DNA of 43,890 nucleotides from Aliishimia sp963922415 (GCA_963922415.1 CAWUIP010000015.1:1-43890), one strand, 5' to 3'; shown: positions 16,964-27,566, numbered from the stretch's first letter. The notes: generated by a model from the sequence alone, not told the origin. Numbers and translations are program-made.

Positions 16964-17779
16964 ATGTGTCATTTTACCATGGCGGCAAAGGTCGCCCTTG
17001 CCTCGTTGCTCTTCACCACCTCGGCAGCCGCAGGCACCGTCACGCTCGACTTCGATTTGGACGACTTGAATTTCAGTCCGTTCAACGTGCGGTATGAACA
17101 GTTCGGACCAACTGTGAACGACCGAGAAACAGACACAGGCGTCATAAATTTTCAAACTGCACTGCCCGCTTTTGACGCGGCGACGCATGGTCAGCTCGAG
17201 AAGGTCACGGTTTCCATTGACTACAGCCTAAGCGCTGCGGTTTTCGCCCGGTATACCGGCGCCGACAACCTGGCCGACCCAGACGCGCAGGTTACCGGCG
17301 CTTTCCAGCTGAGCGATGATGTTTTTGTTTTTGGCGTCCCACCGGGGCAGCCGGGAACAACTCTCTTCCGCGACAACATGGATCGCGGAACTTTCGATGT
17401 GTCCACCGACACTTGCACGGTGGACGTCAACTCTTTCGGATGTACCACACGCGACGCCGTCACGATTTCGCGCCCTGGGCCCGTGGTGTTAGAGTTCACG
17501 GGTCAGGATCTGGATGCGTTTCGTGGAACACATCGTTTTGGCGTCATCTTCAGCGGCGAACGCTTGGACTATACCAGCACCGTGACAGATCGATTTGCGA
17601 CAGGGTTTTTCGCGGATGGGCAGGCTTCGCCCTTCTTTCAGTCAAGCGCTGCTTTCTCGATTACTTACCAGACTACGCCCATCCTGCTCCCGGCCTCCCT
17701 TGGCCTGTTGGGCGGTGCCGTGACGGCTCTTGTCTTTTCTGCGCGCCGCCGTGCGTCTGCCTGCAAGACTGCTGGTTGA
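16964..17779 (+). CDS. Secreted protein with VPLPA-like C-terminal sorting signal
   Basis: This protein of about 271 residues has a signal peptide (MAAKVALASLLFTTSAAAG after a possible upstream start), a beta-rich body, and a C-terminal PILLPASLGLLGG segment followed by a hydrophobic helix and an Arg cluster (SARRRAS). That tripartite end resembles VPLPA-CTERM signals processed by exosortase-type enzymes in Rhodobacterales, often together with exopolysaccharide loci. No exosortase gene is in the window. The start may be 16964 or 16979. The body contains a Cys pair (DTCTVDVNSFGCTTRD). The function is unknown. Confidence 0.7.
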   Translation: MCHFTMAAKVALASLLFTTSAAAGTVTLDFDLDDLNFSPFNVRYEQFGPTVNDRETDTGVINFQTALPAFDAATHGQLEKVTVSIDYSLSAAVFARYTGADNLADPDAQVTGAFQLSDDVFVFGVPPGQPGTTLFRDNMDRGTFDVSTDTCTVDVNSFGCTTRDAVTISRPGPVVLEFTGQDLDAFRGTHRFGVIFSGERLDYTSTVTDRFATGFFADGQASPFFQSSAAFSITYQTTPILLPASLGLLGGAVTALVFSARRRASACKTAG

Positions 17780-17843
17780 CTACGTGAGCGGGCCCGTGGG
17801 ACAGGGTCACCACGGCGTTTGATAAGGTGGGCGAAGTGGCGGG

Positions 17844-18029
17844 TTACTCGCTGACAGCGACCAGCATAGCCACGAGCATAACCGCCATTACCGCCAACGC
17901 GGAGGATGAGCTTTGCTCGGTATCTGTAATGACAATTTCCGGCTGGACGACTGGATCGGCCAGGCTGCCAGCCGTGGCAGACGTTGCGAAGCACGCGAAA
18001 ATTGCAAGTGAAGCAGCCAGGTTGCGCAT
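17844..18029 (-). CDS. Short secreted/membrane peptide of roseobacter type
   Basis: This 61-residue protein has a signal peptide (MRNLAASLAIFACFATSATAG), a short acidic linker (PVVQPEIVITDTEQSSSS) and a C-terminal hydrophobic helix. Small proteins with this layout are, from memory, frequent in Rhodobacteraceae, with unknown function. I chose the ATG at 18029 because GGGGGA stands upstream. Confidence 0.6.
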   Translation of the reverse strand: MRNLAASLAIFACFATSATAGSLADPVVQPEIVITDTEQSSSSALAVMAVMLVAMLVAVSE

Positions 18030-18169
18030 AGCTATCCCCCAAGTAGAGCTTTGTTCTATTCGGCAGTGACTGTGCTCAAAAACCGAACCGCCGGTCAAGT
18101 GTGCAATAGCCAAAACATACTAAGTTTCGTATATTTATCCACAGAGCGACACAATATTGGGGATAACTC

Positions 18170-18573
18170 ATGGCCAAAACCACCACGCCTCGAGAAACGA
18201 CTGCTCCCAAAAAGCCGCGCAGTTCCAAAGCAACGCCCAAGGCAAAAGGGGTATCAACTGCATCCGCGTCCGAGGTGCCGACGGCGCAGGTCGAGGGTGT
18301 TCATGTTGTGGCGGCGCGCCCTGCGAGCTTGACGCAACCCAGCCTGCGCAAGAACGACCTCGTAGACGCCGTGATCGCCCGGACGGACGCAAAGAAGTCC
18401 GTTGCAAAACCGATTGTGGACGCTGTTCTTGCGGTCCTGGGAGAGACCATCGCAAGCGAGCGTGAATTGAACCTTCCGCCGCTCGGCAAGTTGAAGATTC
18501 AACGCGTCAAAGACACAAGCGACGCGCGTGTGACCGTCGCGCGACTGCGGCAGGCGAAGCCGAAGCCGGCGAC

Positions 18574-18577
<4 letters not shown>
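18170..18577 (+). CDS. HU/IHF-like DNA-binding protein with basic N-terminal tail
   Basis: This 135-residue protein has an N-terminal tail of about 58 residues rich in Lys, Pro, Thr and Ala. An HU-like core follows (LRKNDLVDAVIARTDAKKSV, then VLGETIASERELNLPPLGKLKIQRVKD). HU proteins bend and compact DNA as dimers. The tail recalls histone H1-like or AlgP-type tails and may add non-specific DNA binding. The core's DNA-binding arm is shorter than in HU. GGGGATAACTC precedes the ATG. The last 4 bases overlap the converging dehydrogenase gene. Confidence 0.8.
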
Positions 18578-19620
<1,043 letters not shown>

Positions 19621-19874
19621 TGTCGGTCCTCCTCTTTCGTCGTCGTGTCGCGCTGCCAGTTCTCAATGGCCTCAGCGCCGGAGGGACGCGCGCACTGCGC
19701 CAAGTTCTAGTTTGCGATGCGATTATGCGCAAAGCCTTACGCACCTGAGACGAGAGCACCTGTGCAACCGGGCTTGTCCCGATCACGTGTCGGAGCGACG
19801 GCCCGGCTTGCGCAACAAAACACCTAGCGTGGTGTCCTGCAGGAGAGTATGCGACGCTTGAGGGAGGCTTCGCG

Positions 19875-20249
19875 ATGGAACTTAAACGCCTAGACCATGT
19901 GAACGTCCGCACGGACAAGGTCGATGAGATGATCCGATGGTACGAGACATTTCTTGGCCTCAAAAACGGGTGGCGCCCCAACTTTAGCATCCCGGGCGCT
20001 TGGATGTATCTGGGTGATCAGCCTGTTGTGCACCTTGTGCACGTCGATGCCGCGTGCCCGTCGATTGAGCCGAAAATCGAGCATTTTGCATTTGCCGCGA
20101 CGGGTTATGCGGCCTTCACAGCCAAGCTAAACGCTGCCGGACTTGCTTGTGACGTGGTTCACATTCCGGACGCGGGGATCCTGCAGGTGAATGTCGAAGA
20201 CTGCGATGGCAATCACCTCCACATTGACTTTCCAGCCGACGAAGCCTGA
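19875..20249 (+). CDS. VOC-superfamily (glyoxalase fold) protein
   Basis: This 124-residue protein is a single VOC module: KRLDHVNVRTDKVDEMIRWYETFLGL at the start, HFAFAATGYAAF in the middle and LQVNVEDCDGNHLHIDF at the end. Candidate metal ligands are the His of LDHVNV, the His of HFAF and the Glu/Asp and His near the end. Members are dioxygenases, isomerases or glyoxalases, and the substrate cannot be told from sequence. GGGAGG stands 7 bases before the ATG. It precedes the regulator and transporter on the same strand. Confidence 0.85.
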   Translation: MELKRLDHVNVRTDKVDEMIRWYETFLGLKNGWRPNFSIPGAWMYLGDQPVVHLVHVDAACPSIEPKIEHFAFAATGYAAFTAKLNAAGLACDVVHIPDAGILQVNVEDCDGNHLHIDFPADEA

Positions 20250-20412
20250 CCACCACGGCCCCCAACCTTCAGTGACGCAGCATGGAGTGCGTTCCAACAC
20301 ACGGCTGTCCTGAGCGTGCCAAGGCCGGTGGCGTTGCATGACAGGGTCGCAATGCACGTCGCAGTTCTCTTGAGACGCGCGCACTGGCTTGACAGGCGTC
20401 TCATCACATCCG

Positions 20413-20431
20413 AAAAATATCCAATATTTTT
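20413..20431. repeat. AT-rich inverted repeat before the GntR gene
   Basis: AAAAATAT (20413-20420) and ATATTTTT (20424-20431) are exact complements around 3 bases. They lie 18 bases upstream of the regulator's start. The site could be an autoregulatory operator or part of the promoter. Confidence 0.4.
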
Positions 20432-20448
20432 GTTTTTGCGGAACATAA

Positions 20449-21114
20449 ATGATCTTCTCCAGCAAAACATCGGATGATGGAACAATTGTAGCGCTGCTGG
20501 CCTCGACGCTTCGGCGCGATATCGCGTTTGGCACGCTGCTTCCGGACCAAAAGCTTAAGATCGATGATCTGCGGCGGCGCTACGGTGGATCCAACCACTC
20601 GATGCGGGAAACGCTCCGCATCCTGTCGACGGAGGGCCTGGTCGAAGCGACCGCGCAACGCGGATTTCGTGTCACTTCCGCAACCGAAGAAGATCTGCGC
20701 GACATTCAGCTGGTTCGGATTGAAGTGGAGCGCGTGGCGCTTGCCCGGTCGATCGAACAGGGCGATGTGGCCTGGGAGGGGCGCGTAATTGCGGCCCATC
20801 ACGCGCTTCAAAAGGCGGAGCGGGCCGTGGCAGAGACGCCAGATGACCTAACAGCCCTGGAGTGGGACGAAGCCTGCCGCGCGTTTGCGTTTGCGCTTAT
20901 CGAGACGTGCCAAAGCCCCAGGTTGATCGATCTGCACCGCAAGTTCTTTGACCAAAGCCGACGTTTCCGGTTGGCGCAGATGCGGGAAGGCAAATTGAAC
21001 TGGGAGGCGCGCAAGGCCCGTCAGCAGGCCCTGCTCACCGCGGTACTGACCAAAAACCAGGGGGCCGCACGTGACTTGCTCCGAGAGGATATAGAAGCTG
21101 AACTAAAATCGTAG
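20449..21114 (+). CDS. GntR-family regulator, FCD subfamily
   Basis: This 221-residue protein has an N-terminal winged helix (LRRDIAFGTLLPDQKLKIDDL, then SMRETLRILSTEGLVEATAQRGFRV) and an all-helical FCD effector domain. The FCD domain has metal-ligand-like Asp/His residues (WDEACRAFAFALIETC; IDLHRKFFDQSRRFR). FCD regulators usually respond to small carboxylates or sugar acids and repress the neighbouring catabolic genes. It is directly upstream of the ABC importer (23 bases), so it probably controls that operon and itself. Confidence 0.9.
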   Translation: MIFSSKTSDDGTIVALLASTLRRDIAFGTLLPDQKLKIDDLRRRYGGSNHSMRETLRILSTEGLVEATAQRGFRVTSATEEDLRDIQLVRIEVERVALARSIEQGDVAWEGRVIAAHHALQKAERAVAETPDDLTALEWDEACRAFAFALIETCQSPRLIDLHRKFFDQSRRFRLAQMREGKLNWEARKARQQALLTAVLTKNQGAARDLLREDIEAELKS

Positions 21115-21137
21115 GACTGATCGAAAGGGAGGAGATC

Positions 21138-22151
21138 ATGACGACACTCAACCGCCGCAAGGCATTGGCCCTGATGGGCGGCACCGTGGCTGCGAGCGGC
21201 TTGGCCGCACCTGCATTGGCCGCCAATCGTAAAATCAAAGTTGGTGCGCTCCGCTTTACGTCGCATTCCGGCAGCTTTGTCGCCTTCGAACGGGGCTATT
21301 TCGCACAAGCTGGGCTGGATGTGGAGTTCGAGTTTTTCCAGGCTGCCCAGCCTATGGCGGTCGCGATCGCGTCGGGCGATGTCGATTATGCCGTGACAGC
21401 CATCTCTGGTGGGTTGATCAGCCTGGCGCAAAAGGGTGCGATCAAAGTCATCGGCGGCGCGTTAAGCGAAGAGGCTGGCATTGATGGGCAAAAATTCTTG
21501 GCTTCGGACGCCGCCTTCCAAGCTGGGGTGACGACGCCCAAGGACCTTGCTGGAAAGAAATTTGCCGTCACCCAAGCTGGGTCTTCTTTCCACTACATGG
21601 GATCGAAGATGGCACAGGCTGAGGGGATCGAAATGTCATTTACGCCGCTCCAGAAAGTCGGCGCGATCATCGGTGCGATAAAGTCGGGACAAGTGGATGG
21701 TTGGTCCATCGTGCCGCACATCGCCAAGCCCCTTGCCGGCTCTGGCGCCGTCCATATCATCGGCAATGTGGCGGACTACATTCCCGACTACCAAGTCACC
21801 ACTGTCTTCACCTCTGCCAAAAACGCGGCAGATGCACGCGGACAGACGGCAGACTTCTTGTCTGGCTTTGCCAAAGGCGTTGACGACTACGCGTCGGCAA
21901 TGATCGACAAAACCGCCGATCAAGACGCGATGGTCGATCTGATCCATAAATATGTCTATACAGATCGCCCCCGTGAGAAGGCTGCACCGTCAATCATCAA
22001 TGGCACAATGCGCTTGAATTCAGGCGCGGCCCTCAACCTGGCGTCCGTCCAAGATCAGCTTAGCTGGTTCCAAGCTGAAGGGCTGGTGGATGCAGACATC
22101 ACCATCGATCAAGTGGTCGACACAACCTATGTCGATATCCTTGGCGCGTAA
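21138..22151 (+). CDS. ABC transporter substrate-binding protein, NitT/TauT (NMT1) family
   Basis: This 337-residue protein has an N-terminal signal with twin arginines (NRRKALALMGGTVAASG) that ends near APALAA and suggests periplasmic location, possibly by Tat. The mature part follows the SsuA/ThiY/NMT1 fold (KIKVGALRFTSHSGSFVAFERGYF, then AIASGDVDYAVTAISGG). The family binds sulfonates, nitrate, cyanate, pyrimidines or aromatic acids, and the ligand here is unknown. GGGAGGAG precedes the ATG. An intercistronic hairpin after the stop may keep its mRNA more abundant than the rest. Confidence 0.92.
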   Translation: MTTLNRRKALALMGGTVAASGLAAPALAANRKIKVGALRFTSHSGSFVAFERGYFAQAGLDVEFEFFQAAQPMAVAIASGDVDYAVTAISGGLISLAQKGAIKVIGGALSEEAGIDGQKFLASDAAFQAGVTTPKDLAGKKFAVTQAGSSFHYMGSKMAQAEGIEMSFTPLQKVGAIIGAIKSGQVDGWSIVPHIAKPLAGSGAVHIIGNVADYIPDYQVTTVFTSAKNAADARGQTADFLSGFAKGVDDYASAMIDKTADQDAMVDLIHKYVYTDRPREKAAPSIINGTMRLNSGAALNLASVQDQLSWFQAEGLVDADITIDQVVDTTYVDILGA

Positions 22152-22161
22152 GTCGCGCGTG

Positions 22162-22190
22162 GCGGGGCCGAAGACATCCTTCGGTCCCGC
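22162..22190 (+). promoter_or_regulatory. Intercistronic stem-loop after the binding-protein gene
   Basis: GCGGGGCCGAAG (22162-22173) pairs with CTTCGGTCCCGC (22179-22190) with one G-U wobble and no T-run. Such hairpins protect the upstream binding-protein mRNA in many ABC operons, raising its level over the membrane parts. It lies 12 bases before the ATPase start. Confidence 0.6.
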
Positions 22191-22202
22191 TGGTGGTTCC
22201 TA

Positions 22203-22970
22203 ATGGACATTCGCCTCGACACTATCAGTCATTCGTATGACGATTTCGACGTTTTGAGCGACATCTCGCTGGACATTTCCAGTGGAGAGATCGTGTGCAT
22301 CGTCGGACCGTCAGGCTGTGGCAAGTCCACGCTGTTGCGGTTTATCGGCGGATTGGAGCGCCCCACCGCCGGGCGCGTCTTGCAACTGGGCGAGGCACCA
22401 GATGGGTGCCTGAACCCCCTCACCTATATTTTTCAGGACTTCGCGCTGCTGCCCTGGCGGAGCGTGTCGGGCAATGTTTCGCTTGTGCTGGAAGATCATG
22501 GGATAACGGGGGCTCAGGCGCGTGGCATCATTGACAACGTGCTTGCCCGGACGAAGCTCTCTGATTTCGCGCACGCGCTGCCCAAACAGCTTTCCGGCGG
22601 TATGAAGCAACGCGTGGCTATTGCCCGTGCGTTGGCGGTGAACCCGGCTGTGATGCTGATGGACGAGCCGCTCTCTGCGCTCGACAGTCAGACGCGTGAA
22701 CTTTTGATGGATGATCTTGTCGACCTTTGGGCGCGCCAGCCTTTTACCGCCGTCTATGTCACCCACAACCTGGCAGAGGCTGTGCGGCTGGGTCACCGCG
22801 TTGTCGTTCTATCCCGCAGGCCCGGGCGCATCCGCGAAATTGTGGAGATCGATAAGTCTTTGGAGAGGCGCGAGTTTGGCGACGCTGACCTTGACGCGCA
22901 TCAAAAGCACTTGTGGCATTTGATGCGGGACGAGGCGCGCGCGGCAGATGCGGAGTTGCTTCATGTCTGA
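22203..22970 (+). CDS. ABC transporter ATPase, NitT/TauT type
   Basis: This 255-residue ATPase has Walker A GPSGCGKST, the Q-loop FQDFALLPW, the signature LSGGMKQRVAIARAL, Walker B VMLMDEPLSALD and the switch His in VYVTHNLAEA. It powers the importer formed with the adjacent binding protein and permease. Its last 8 bases overlap the start of the permease gene, indicating translational coupling. Confidence 0.95.
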   Translation: MDIRLDTISHSYDDFDVLSDISLDISSGEIVCIVGPSGCGKSTLLRFIGGLERPTAGRVLQLGEAPDGCLNPLTYIFQDFALLPWRSVSGNVSLVLEDHGITGAQARGIIDNVLARTKLSDFAHALPKQLSGGMKQRVAIARALAVNPAVMLMDEPLSALDSQTRELLMDDLVDLWARQPFTAVYVTHNLAEAVRLGHRVVVLSRRPGRIREIVEIDKSLERREFGDADLDAHQKHLWHLMRDEARAADAELLHV

Positions 22971-23763
22971 CGGCAGTGTCGGGAAATCGGTCGCGTTTCG
23001 CGGCGGCGGGTTTGCGCCCAAGTCACGCCGGTGGGTCGGTGTCGCCGTCTTCGTCGGGCTCATTTTGATCGCGGAATGGGGCACGCAGGCAGGCTGGATT
23101 TCGGCCCTTACCCTGCCCAAGCCGTCTGATGTGCTAGAGACGTTCCGCGAACTCTACGACAGCGGCTTATTGTTCAAGCATCTCGGCCTCTCGCTGTCGC
23201 GGCTGATTGTTGGCGCGGCTATCGGAGCCAGCATCGGGATCAGCATCGGCGTGTTGATCGGCCTGTTTTCGTATATTCGATCGGGTCTGGTCCCTTTGGT
23301 CGCCGCGATCTTTCCAATCCCAAAGATCGCACTGCTGCCACTGTTTGTGATTTGGTTCGGCATCGGAGAGGGATCAAAGTATGCGCTTATCGCATTCGGG
23401 ACGTTCACACCGACGGTGGTGGCGACCTACGGTGCCGTGGACAATGTAGACAGAACGCTGATCCGCATGGGCCAAAGCTTTGGGCTGTCCTGGTGGTCGA
23501 TTGTCCGCAAGATCGTGCTGCCTGGTGCGATGCCGGGTATTCTGTCTGGCCTTCGGATCAGCTTGGCCATTGCAATCATTTTGCTGGTCGCTGCTGAGAT
23601 GTTGGGCGCCGAATTTGGAATTGGTGCCTATATCCTGGAGGCGGGCTCATTGTATGACTTGGAACGGCTCTTTGCTGGGGTTGTAATCCTGTCGCTGCTT
23701 GGCGTGATCGTGAGCGGTCTCATCGGGTTGATAGAGCGGCGGCTCCTGGACTGGCGTACCTAG
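22963..23763 (+). CDS. ABC transporter permease, NitT/TauT (SsuC) type
   Basis: This 266-residue membrane protein has about six helices and the EAA loop that contacts the ATPase (GQSFGLSWWSIVRKIVLPGAMPGILSGLRISLA). I chose the ATG at 22963 because GGAG stands 7 bases upstream inside the ATPase gene. The alternative start 15 bases earlier lacks one. It completes the importer. A terminator-like hairpin lies about 95 bases downstream. Confidence 0.93.
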   Translation: MSDGSVGKSVAFRGGGFAPKSRRWVGVAVFVGLILIAEWGTQAGWISALTLPKPSDVLETFRELYDSGLLFKHLGLSLSRLIVGAAIGASIGISIGVLIGLFSYIRSGLVPLVAAIFPIPKIALLPLFVIWFGIGEGSKYALIAFGTFTPTVVATYGAVDNVDRTLIRMGQSFGLSWWSIVRKIVLPGAMPGILSGLRISLAIAIILLVAAEMLGAEFGIGAYILEAGSLYDLERLFAGVVILSLLGVIVSGLIGLIERRLLDWRT

Positions 23764-23858
23764 CCCATGCCGTCCAACCGTCTTGAAACGCGCCCAGGTA
23801 AAATACACGCGCCACGTAAGGCGTTTTGGGATTAACCTGAGACATGACACACCGAAAT

Positions 23859-23892
23859 TGCCCCGAGATCACGAAACATCGCGGGGCATTTT
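23859..23892. terminator. Terminator between permease and methyltransferase genes
   Basis: TGCCCCG (23859-23865) pairs with CGGGGCA (23882-23888), followed by TTTT. The loop is 16 bases, so the structure is modest. It sits between two converging genes. Confidence 0.5.
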
Positions 23893-23902
23893 CGAGACAA
23901 GT

Positions 23903-24802
23903 TTATTTAGATACGCTCTCGGCGCGACGTGTGAGTTTCATCATCAGGTAGACGTTGTTTTCCGCGAACACATGGCGGTTTCGGGTCGTTTCATTCAGAC
24001 GCTGATCTAGGCGCGATCGCTTGCGTTCGTTCATGATAAACCTAAGCAACTTGTCGAGAACCCAACGTGCGCGCGGGCGCTTGATTTCGAGTTCTGCGTC
24101 GACAAGGCGCAACGCGGTACCAATCACGTTGTAGAGTCCCTGTTCAATCTCGACCGACGGCGCCGTGTGAACCGTGATGTCGTCTTCGTAAACCACATCG
24201 ACTGGCCACGCGGCCAAAGCGGCGCGAAAGCCACTGACGGGGTGTCCACCGCCAACGACAGAACGCATTTCCTCCATCCGAACTGTATCTGAGCGAAAAC
24301 AGTCCGCCAGAATAATGGTTCCTGCGTCAGTGAGCAGCTCCAGACACCGCGGGATCCCAAAATCGAGAGGAATATACTGAAAACTTTCCGAAAACAGGCA
24401 CAAGTCAAACGTGTTCGCACTCTCAAACTCTTCGAAAGTGCACTCGTGCACCGTCGCGTTGGGCGCATTTGCACGACATCTTTCCGCCAAAAGTGCCGAT
24501 GGGACAACGATCTCGACAGCGTGCCCCAATGCAATCAGCTTGCGTGCCGTCTCGCCTGCACCACCGCCGATGTCCAAGATGCGCAACGGCCCGTCCGGCA
24601 AGAGGGAAAACAGCTTCTCAGTATAGGCTTCTTGAGCGCGGTACAGGTTGGCGGCGGTTATATCGAGACCGTCCCAATAGCCGTAGTGCAAGTTTTCGGC
24701 ACCCGTGAGCCAGCGCGAAAACTCCAATCCAACATCCAGTCCGATGGCCCGTGTATCGATCTTATCTATGCTCATGCCGCGCGGCTTATCTGAGAGATCC
24801 AT
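23903..24802 (-). CDS. Class I SAM-dependent methyltransferase
   Basis: This 299-residue protein has the SAM-binding motif I LRILDIGGGAGETARKL, an acidic end of strand 2 region and motif IV NTFDLCLFSESFQYIPL. The N-terminal FSRWLTGAENLHYGYWDGLD is typical of small-molecule or lipid methyltransferases. The substrate is unknown. I chose the ATG at 24802 because GGGGAGG stands upstream. The 47 codons before it in the same frame look non-coding. It is divergent from the GGDEF-EAL gene and could belong to the polysaccharide/signalling region, but nothing proves it. Confidence 0.8.
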   Translation of the reverse strand: MDLSDKPRGMSIDKIDTRAIGLDVGLEFSRWLTGAENLHYGYWDGLDITAANLYRAQEAYTEKLFSLLPDGPLRILDIGGGAGETARKLIALGHAVEIVVPSALLAERCRANAPNATVHECTFEEFESANTFDLCLFSESFQYIPLDFGIPRCLELLTDAGTIILADCFRSDTVRMEEMRSVVGGGHPVSGFRAALAAWPVDVVYEDDITVHTAPSVEIEQGLYNVIGTALRLVDAELEIKRPRARWVLDKLLRFIMNERKRSRLDQRLNETTRNRHVFAENNVYLMMKLTRRAESVSK

Positions 24803-25010
24803 CTTTGAAAAGCCTCCCCGGCGGTCAAAAACGCTTAACGTGCAAGCCATGGCCCTCGTGTAAATCGTCCCCGTTGCGCCAGATCCGCTAAGTGTTTCGG
24901 TTTTTACGACAACGCGACGCAAACTCTCGAAGCACATAAACAATTTCTGCAGGTTTCCAGCACATCGTAGGCCGACTTAAGGCGCACGTGGCGCCACTGT
25001 TTGTACGTAC

Positions 25011-27566
25011 GTGAAGCACCGCATGCCAGGAAGACCAGATGATCTGAGCGCCATTGCGAGCGCATTCTTGGAGCAGTCGCGGGACGCGGTTGTTATCGCC
25101 ACTTATGATCCCGCGGGAAAAGCTTTCACGTTTGCCTACGCCAACGCAGCCTTTACCCAACTCTTTGGCGCACCAGAGGAAATCGCCCAGCAGATCCAAG
25201 ACGCGAACTGCTACGGCACCCAGACAAATTCTGCGCAGGATTGGGTGGACGACCTTGTTCGACTGGCAATTGATCCGCCAGAGGACGGGTGGGCGCATGA
25301 AGAATGTGCGATATTCGTCACTCAGACGGGGGAAACCTGTCGAGCGTCGTTGACCAAATCCGTGTTCTCGGACGCCTCTTCGCCACAACGCCACGTATGC
25401 CTGTCCATCCAGCCTTGGTCCAACCGCTCAAGCGGCAGCCCAGGATCCCTCGACTTTGGCGCGCGATTGGCCGCTGCAATGGACGCCTACCCCGATCCAA
25501 TCGTCTTATACGATGAGAACTTGTATTTGGTGTTTTGGAACACTGCCTACGCGAACTCGATTACCGACGGGCGGAGCGAGCTGCGCGCAGGGATGCATCT
25601 AAAAGACGTCCTTTTGATGATGGCGCATCATGACCGCTACCCAGACGCAAAAGGGCGCGAAGAAACTTGGGTACAATCCATTCTCAGTGATGTGTTGCTG
25701 ATGAAACCGATTCACGATGTTGAATTGGAGGGAGATGTTCATCATCGCCTGATGAGATCTCGGACTGAATTTGGAGATTATGTCGTCGTTCGGTTGAACT
25801 TAACTGAACTCGTACGTCAAAAACGGGCGGCAGAAGCCGTGGAAGCGCGTTTGATTGGTGCTTTGAACGCGTATCCGTCTCCCTTTGTTATCTACGACTC
25901 TGACGATTGTCTTGTTGTCTGGAACCACGCGTATCGTGAAACCATGGCAGATCACGATGATGACCTCAAAGCAGGTATGCATCGGACCGAGGTCGGCGCT
26001 CTTGCCATCCAATCAGGCAAAATCGTGCCCGCTATCGGGAATGAAGACCAATGGAGCTCGGATGAACACCAAGCGGCCCAAGTAGAGATCCCGGTTCAGG
26101 ACTTGGAAATGGCAGGCGACATCCATCACCGCCTTCTGAGGTCCCGGGCCGAGAACGGCGATCTGGTCATCGTGCGTCTTGACACAACTGAATTGGTCCG
26201 CCAGCGGCGCGCCGTGGAAGAGTATTCGCTGAAGCTCGAAAAAGCGAACCAAGAAATTACCCACCAAGCGTTGCACGACGAGCTCACTGGCCTCGGAAAT
26301 CGGCGTTACCTCAATGTCCAGCTTGAAGAGATGGCCGTCCGCTACCGGCCCGACACGCAAAGTTTGGCGACACTTCATATCGATCTCGACCGATTCAAAC
26401 AGATCAATGACACCATGGGACACGCAGCGGGCGACCATGTCCTGTTGGAAACCTCGCAACGCATTTTGTCCTTGGTCGAAAATGGCGACATCGTTGCGCG
26501 GATCGGCGGGGATGAGTTCGTGGTGGTCCTGCGCGTTCCCAAAACCAGTACACGCCCGACCGATCTCGCCAAGGGATTGCTGGAGCGACTGTCTCAGCCA
26601 ACCCAGTTTGAAGGCAAAGAGTGTCGATTTGGAGCGTCCATTGGGTTGGCGCATACACCCATCTCTTCTGTGGAAGCATTGCTGCAGAACTCAGATGTCG
26701 CGCTTTACAAAGCAAAACGAGAGGGCCGCGGCCAAGTTGGAATATTTGATCAGTCTGATCTTAGGGAGATGCGCCGGCATAAACGGCTGGCCGACGATGT
26801 CTTGAGAGGTCTCGAAAACTCTGAGTTTGTGCCATTTTACCAGCCACAAGTGGATCCCAAAACCGGCAAAATTGTTGGATTGGAAACGCTTGCACGCTGG
26901 GCGCATCCGACAGATGGGATCTTGACCCCAGACGTTTTCTTATCTGTCGCAACAGAGTTGAACCTGACATCGAAGATCGATGAGATGATCTTTGAAAAGG
27001 CCATAGTGGAGTGTAGCGCAGCCTTTCAGGGGGCGGCTGAGGTACCTTCGTTATCGTTTAACGTCAGCGCACGGCGCGTCTATGGCAGCGAAACAAACGC
27101 CATCCGCGACCATGTTCAAACGTATCCCGGACGCGTGGTCTTCGAACTTCTCGAAACGATTTTCATGGAAGAGGAAGACGACGCGTTCTTGCATCAGCTT
27201 GATCGGTTCCGCGAATTGGGCATCGCGATTGAAGTAGATGACTTTGGCAGTGGACGTGCGTCGGTCGTCGCGCTGCAACGGATCGCACCGGATCGAATAA
27301 AGGTGGATCGCCGTTTGGTTCAGCCGATCTCGCGGAACGACGGTAGCCTGCGAATGCTGCGCTCGATCATCGAAATCGGCAACGCACTGAACATGGGCGT
27401 CACGGCTGAAGGCGTCGAGTCGTCCGAACAGTTCGAGTTGCTGACGGCACTCGGCTGTGACCGGCTGCAGGGGTACTATATCGCGCGCCCAATGTCCTTT
27501 CATGACATGCTTGCGCTGTTGGGTGGGTCGGAAAGCTCGGCAGCGCAATATCGGCGCGCGCGTTAA
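25011..27566 (+). CDS. PAS-PAS-PAS-GGDEF-EAL cyclic-di-GMP protein
   Basis: This 851-residue soluble protein contains three PAS-like domains (about 15-130, 150-270, 280-398). The second and third are clear duplicates (AYPDPIVLYDE / AYPSPFVIYDS; HHRLMRSRTEFGD / HHRLLRSRAENGD). The GGDEF domain keeps its motif intact at 499-503. The product-inhibition site four residues further up reads ENGD instead of RxxD, so feedback is probably lost. The EAL domain has ETL (625-627), DDFG (743-746), KVD and AEGVE (799-803), so phosphodiesterase activity is plausible. It may make or degrade c-di-GMP, depending on a PAS ligand. The start is GTG at 25011; an ATG at 25023 is the alternative. Neither has a good ribosome site. 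Confidence 0.9.
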   Translation: MKHRMPGRPDDLSAIASAFLEQSRDAVVIATYDPAGKAFTFAYANAAFTQLFGAPEEIAQQIQDANCYGTQTNSAQDWVDDLVRLAIDPPEDGWAHEECAIFVTQTGETCRASLTKSVFSDASSPQRHVCLSIQPWSNRSSGSPGSLDFGARLAAAMDAYPDPIVLYDENLYLVFWNTAYANSITDGRSELRAGMHLKDVLLMMAHHDRYPDAKGREETWVQSILSDVLLMKPIHDVELEGDVHHRLMRSRTEFGDYVVVRLNLTELVRQKRAAEAVEARLIGALNAYPSPFVIYDSDDCLVVWNHAYRETMADHDDDLKAGMHRTEVGALAIQSGKIVPAIGNEDQWSSDEHQAAQVEIPVQDLEMAGDIHHRLLRSRAENGDLVIVRLDTTELVRQRRAVEEYSLKLEKANQEITHQALHDELTGLGNRRYLNVQLEEMAVRYRPDTQSLATLHIDLDRFKQINDTMGHAAGDHVLLETSQRILSLVENGDIVARIGGDEFVVVLRVPKTSTRPTDLAKGLLERLSQPTQFEGKECRFGASIGLAHTPISSVEALLQNSDVALYKAKREGRGQVGIFDQSDLREMRRHKRLADDVLRGLENSEFVPFYQPQVDPKTGKIVGLETLARWAHPTDGILTPDVFLSVATELNLTSKIDEMIFEKAIVECSAAFQGAAEVPSLSFNVSARRVYGSETNAIRDHVQTYPGRVVFELLETIFMEEEDDAFLHQLDRFRELGIAIEVDDFGSGRASVVALQRIAPDRIKVDRRLVQPISRNDGSLRMLRSIIEIGNALNMGVTAEGVESSEQFELLTALGCDRLQGYYIARPMSFHDMLALLGGSESSAAQYRRAR

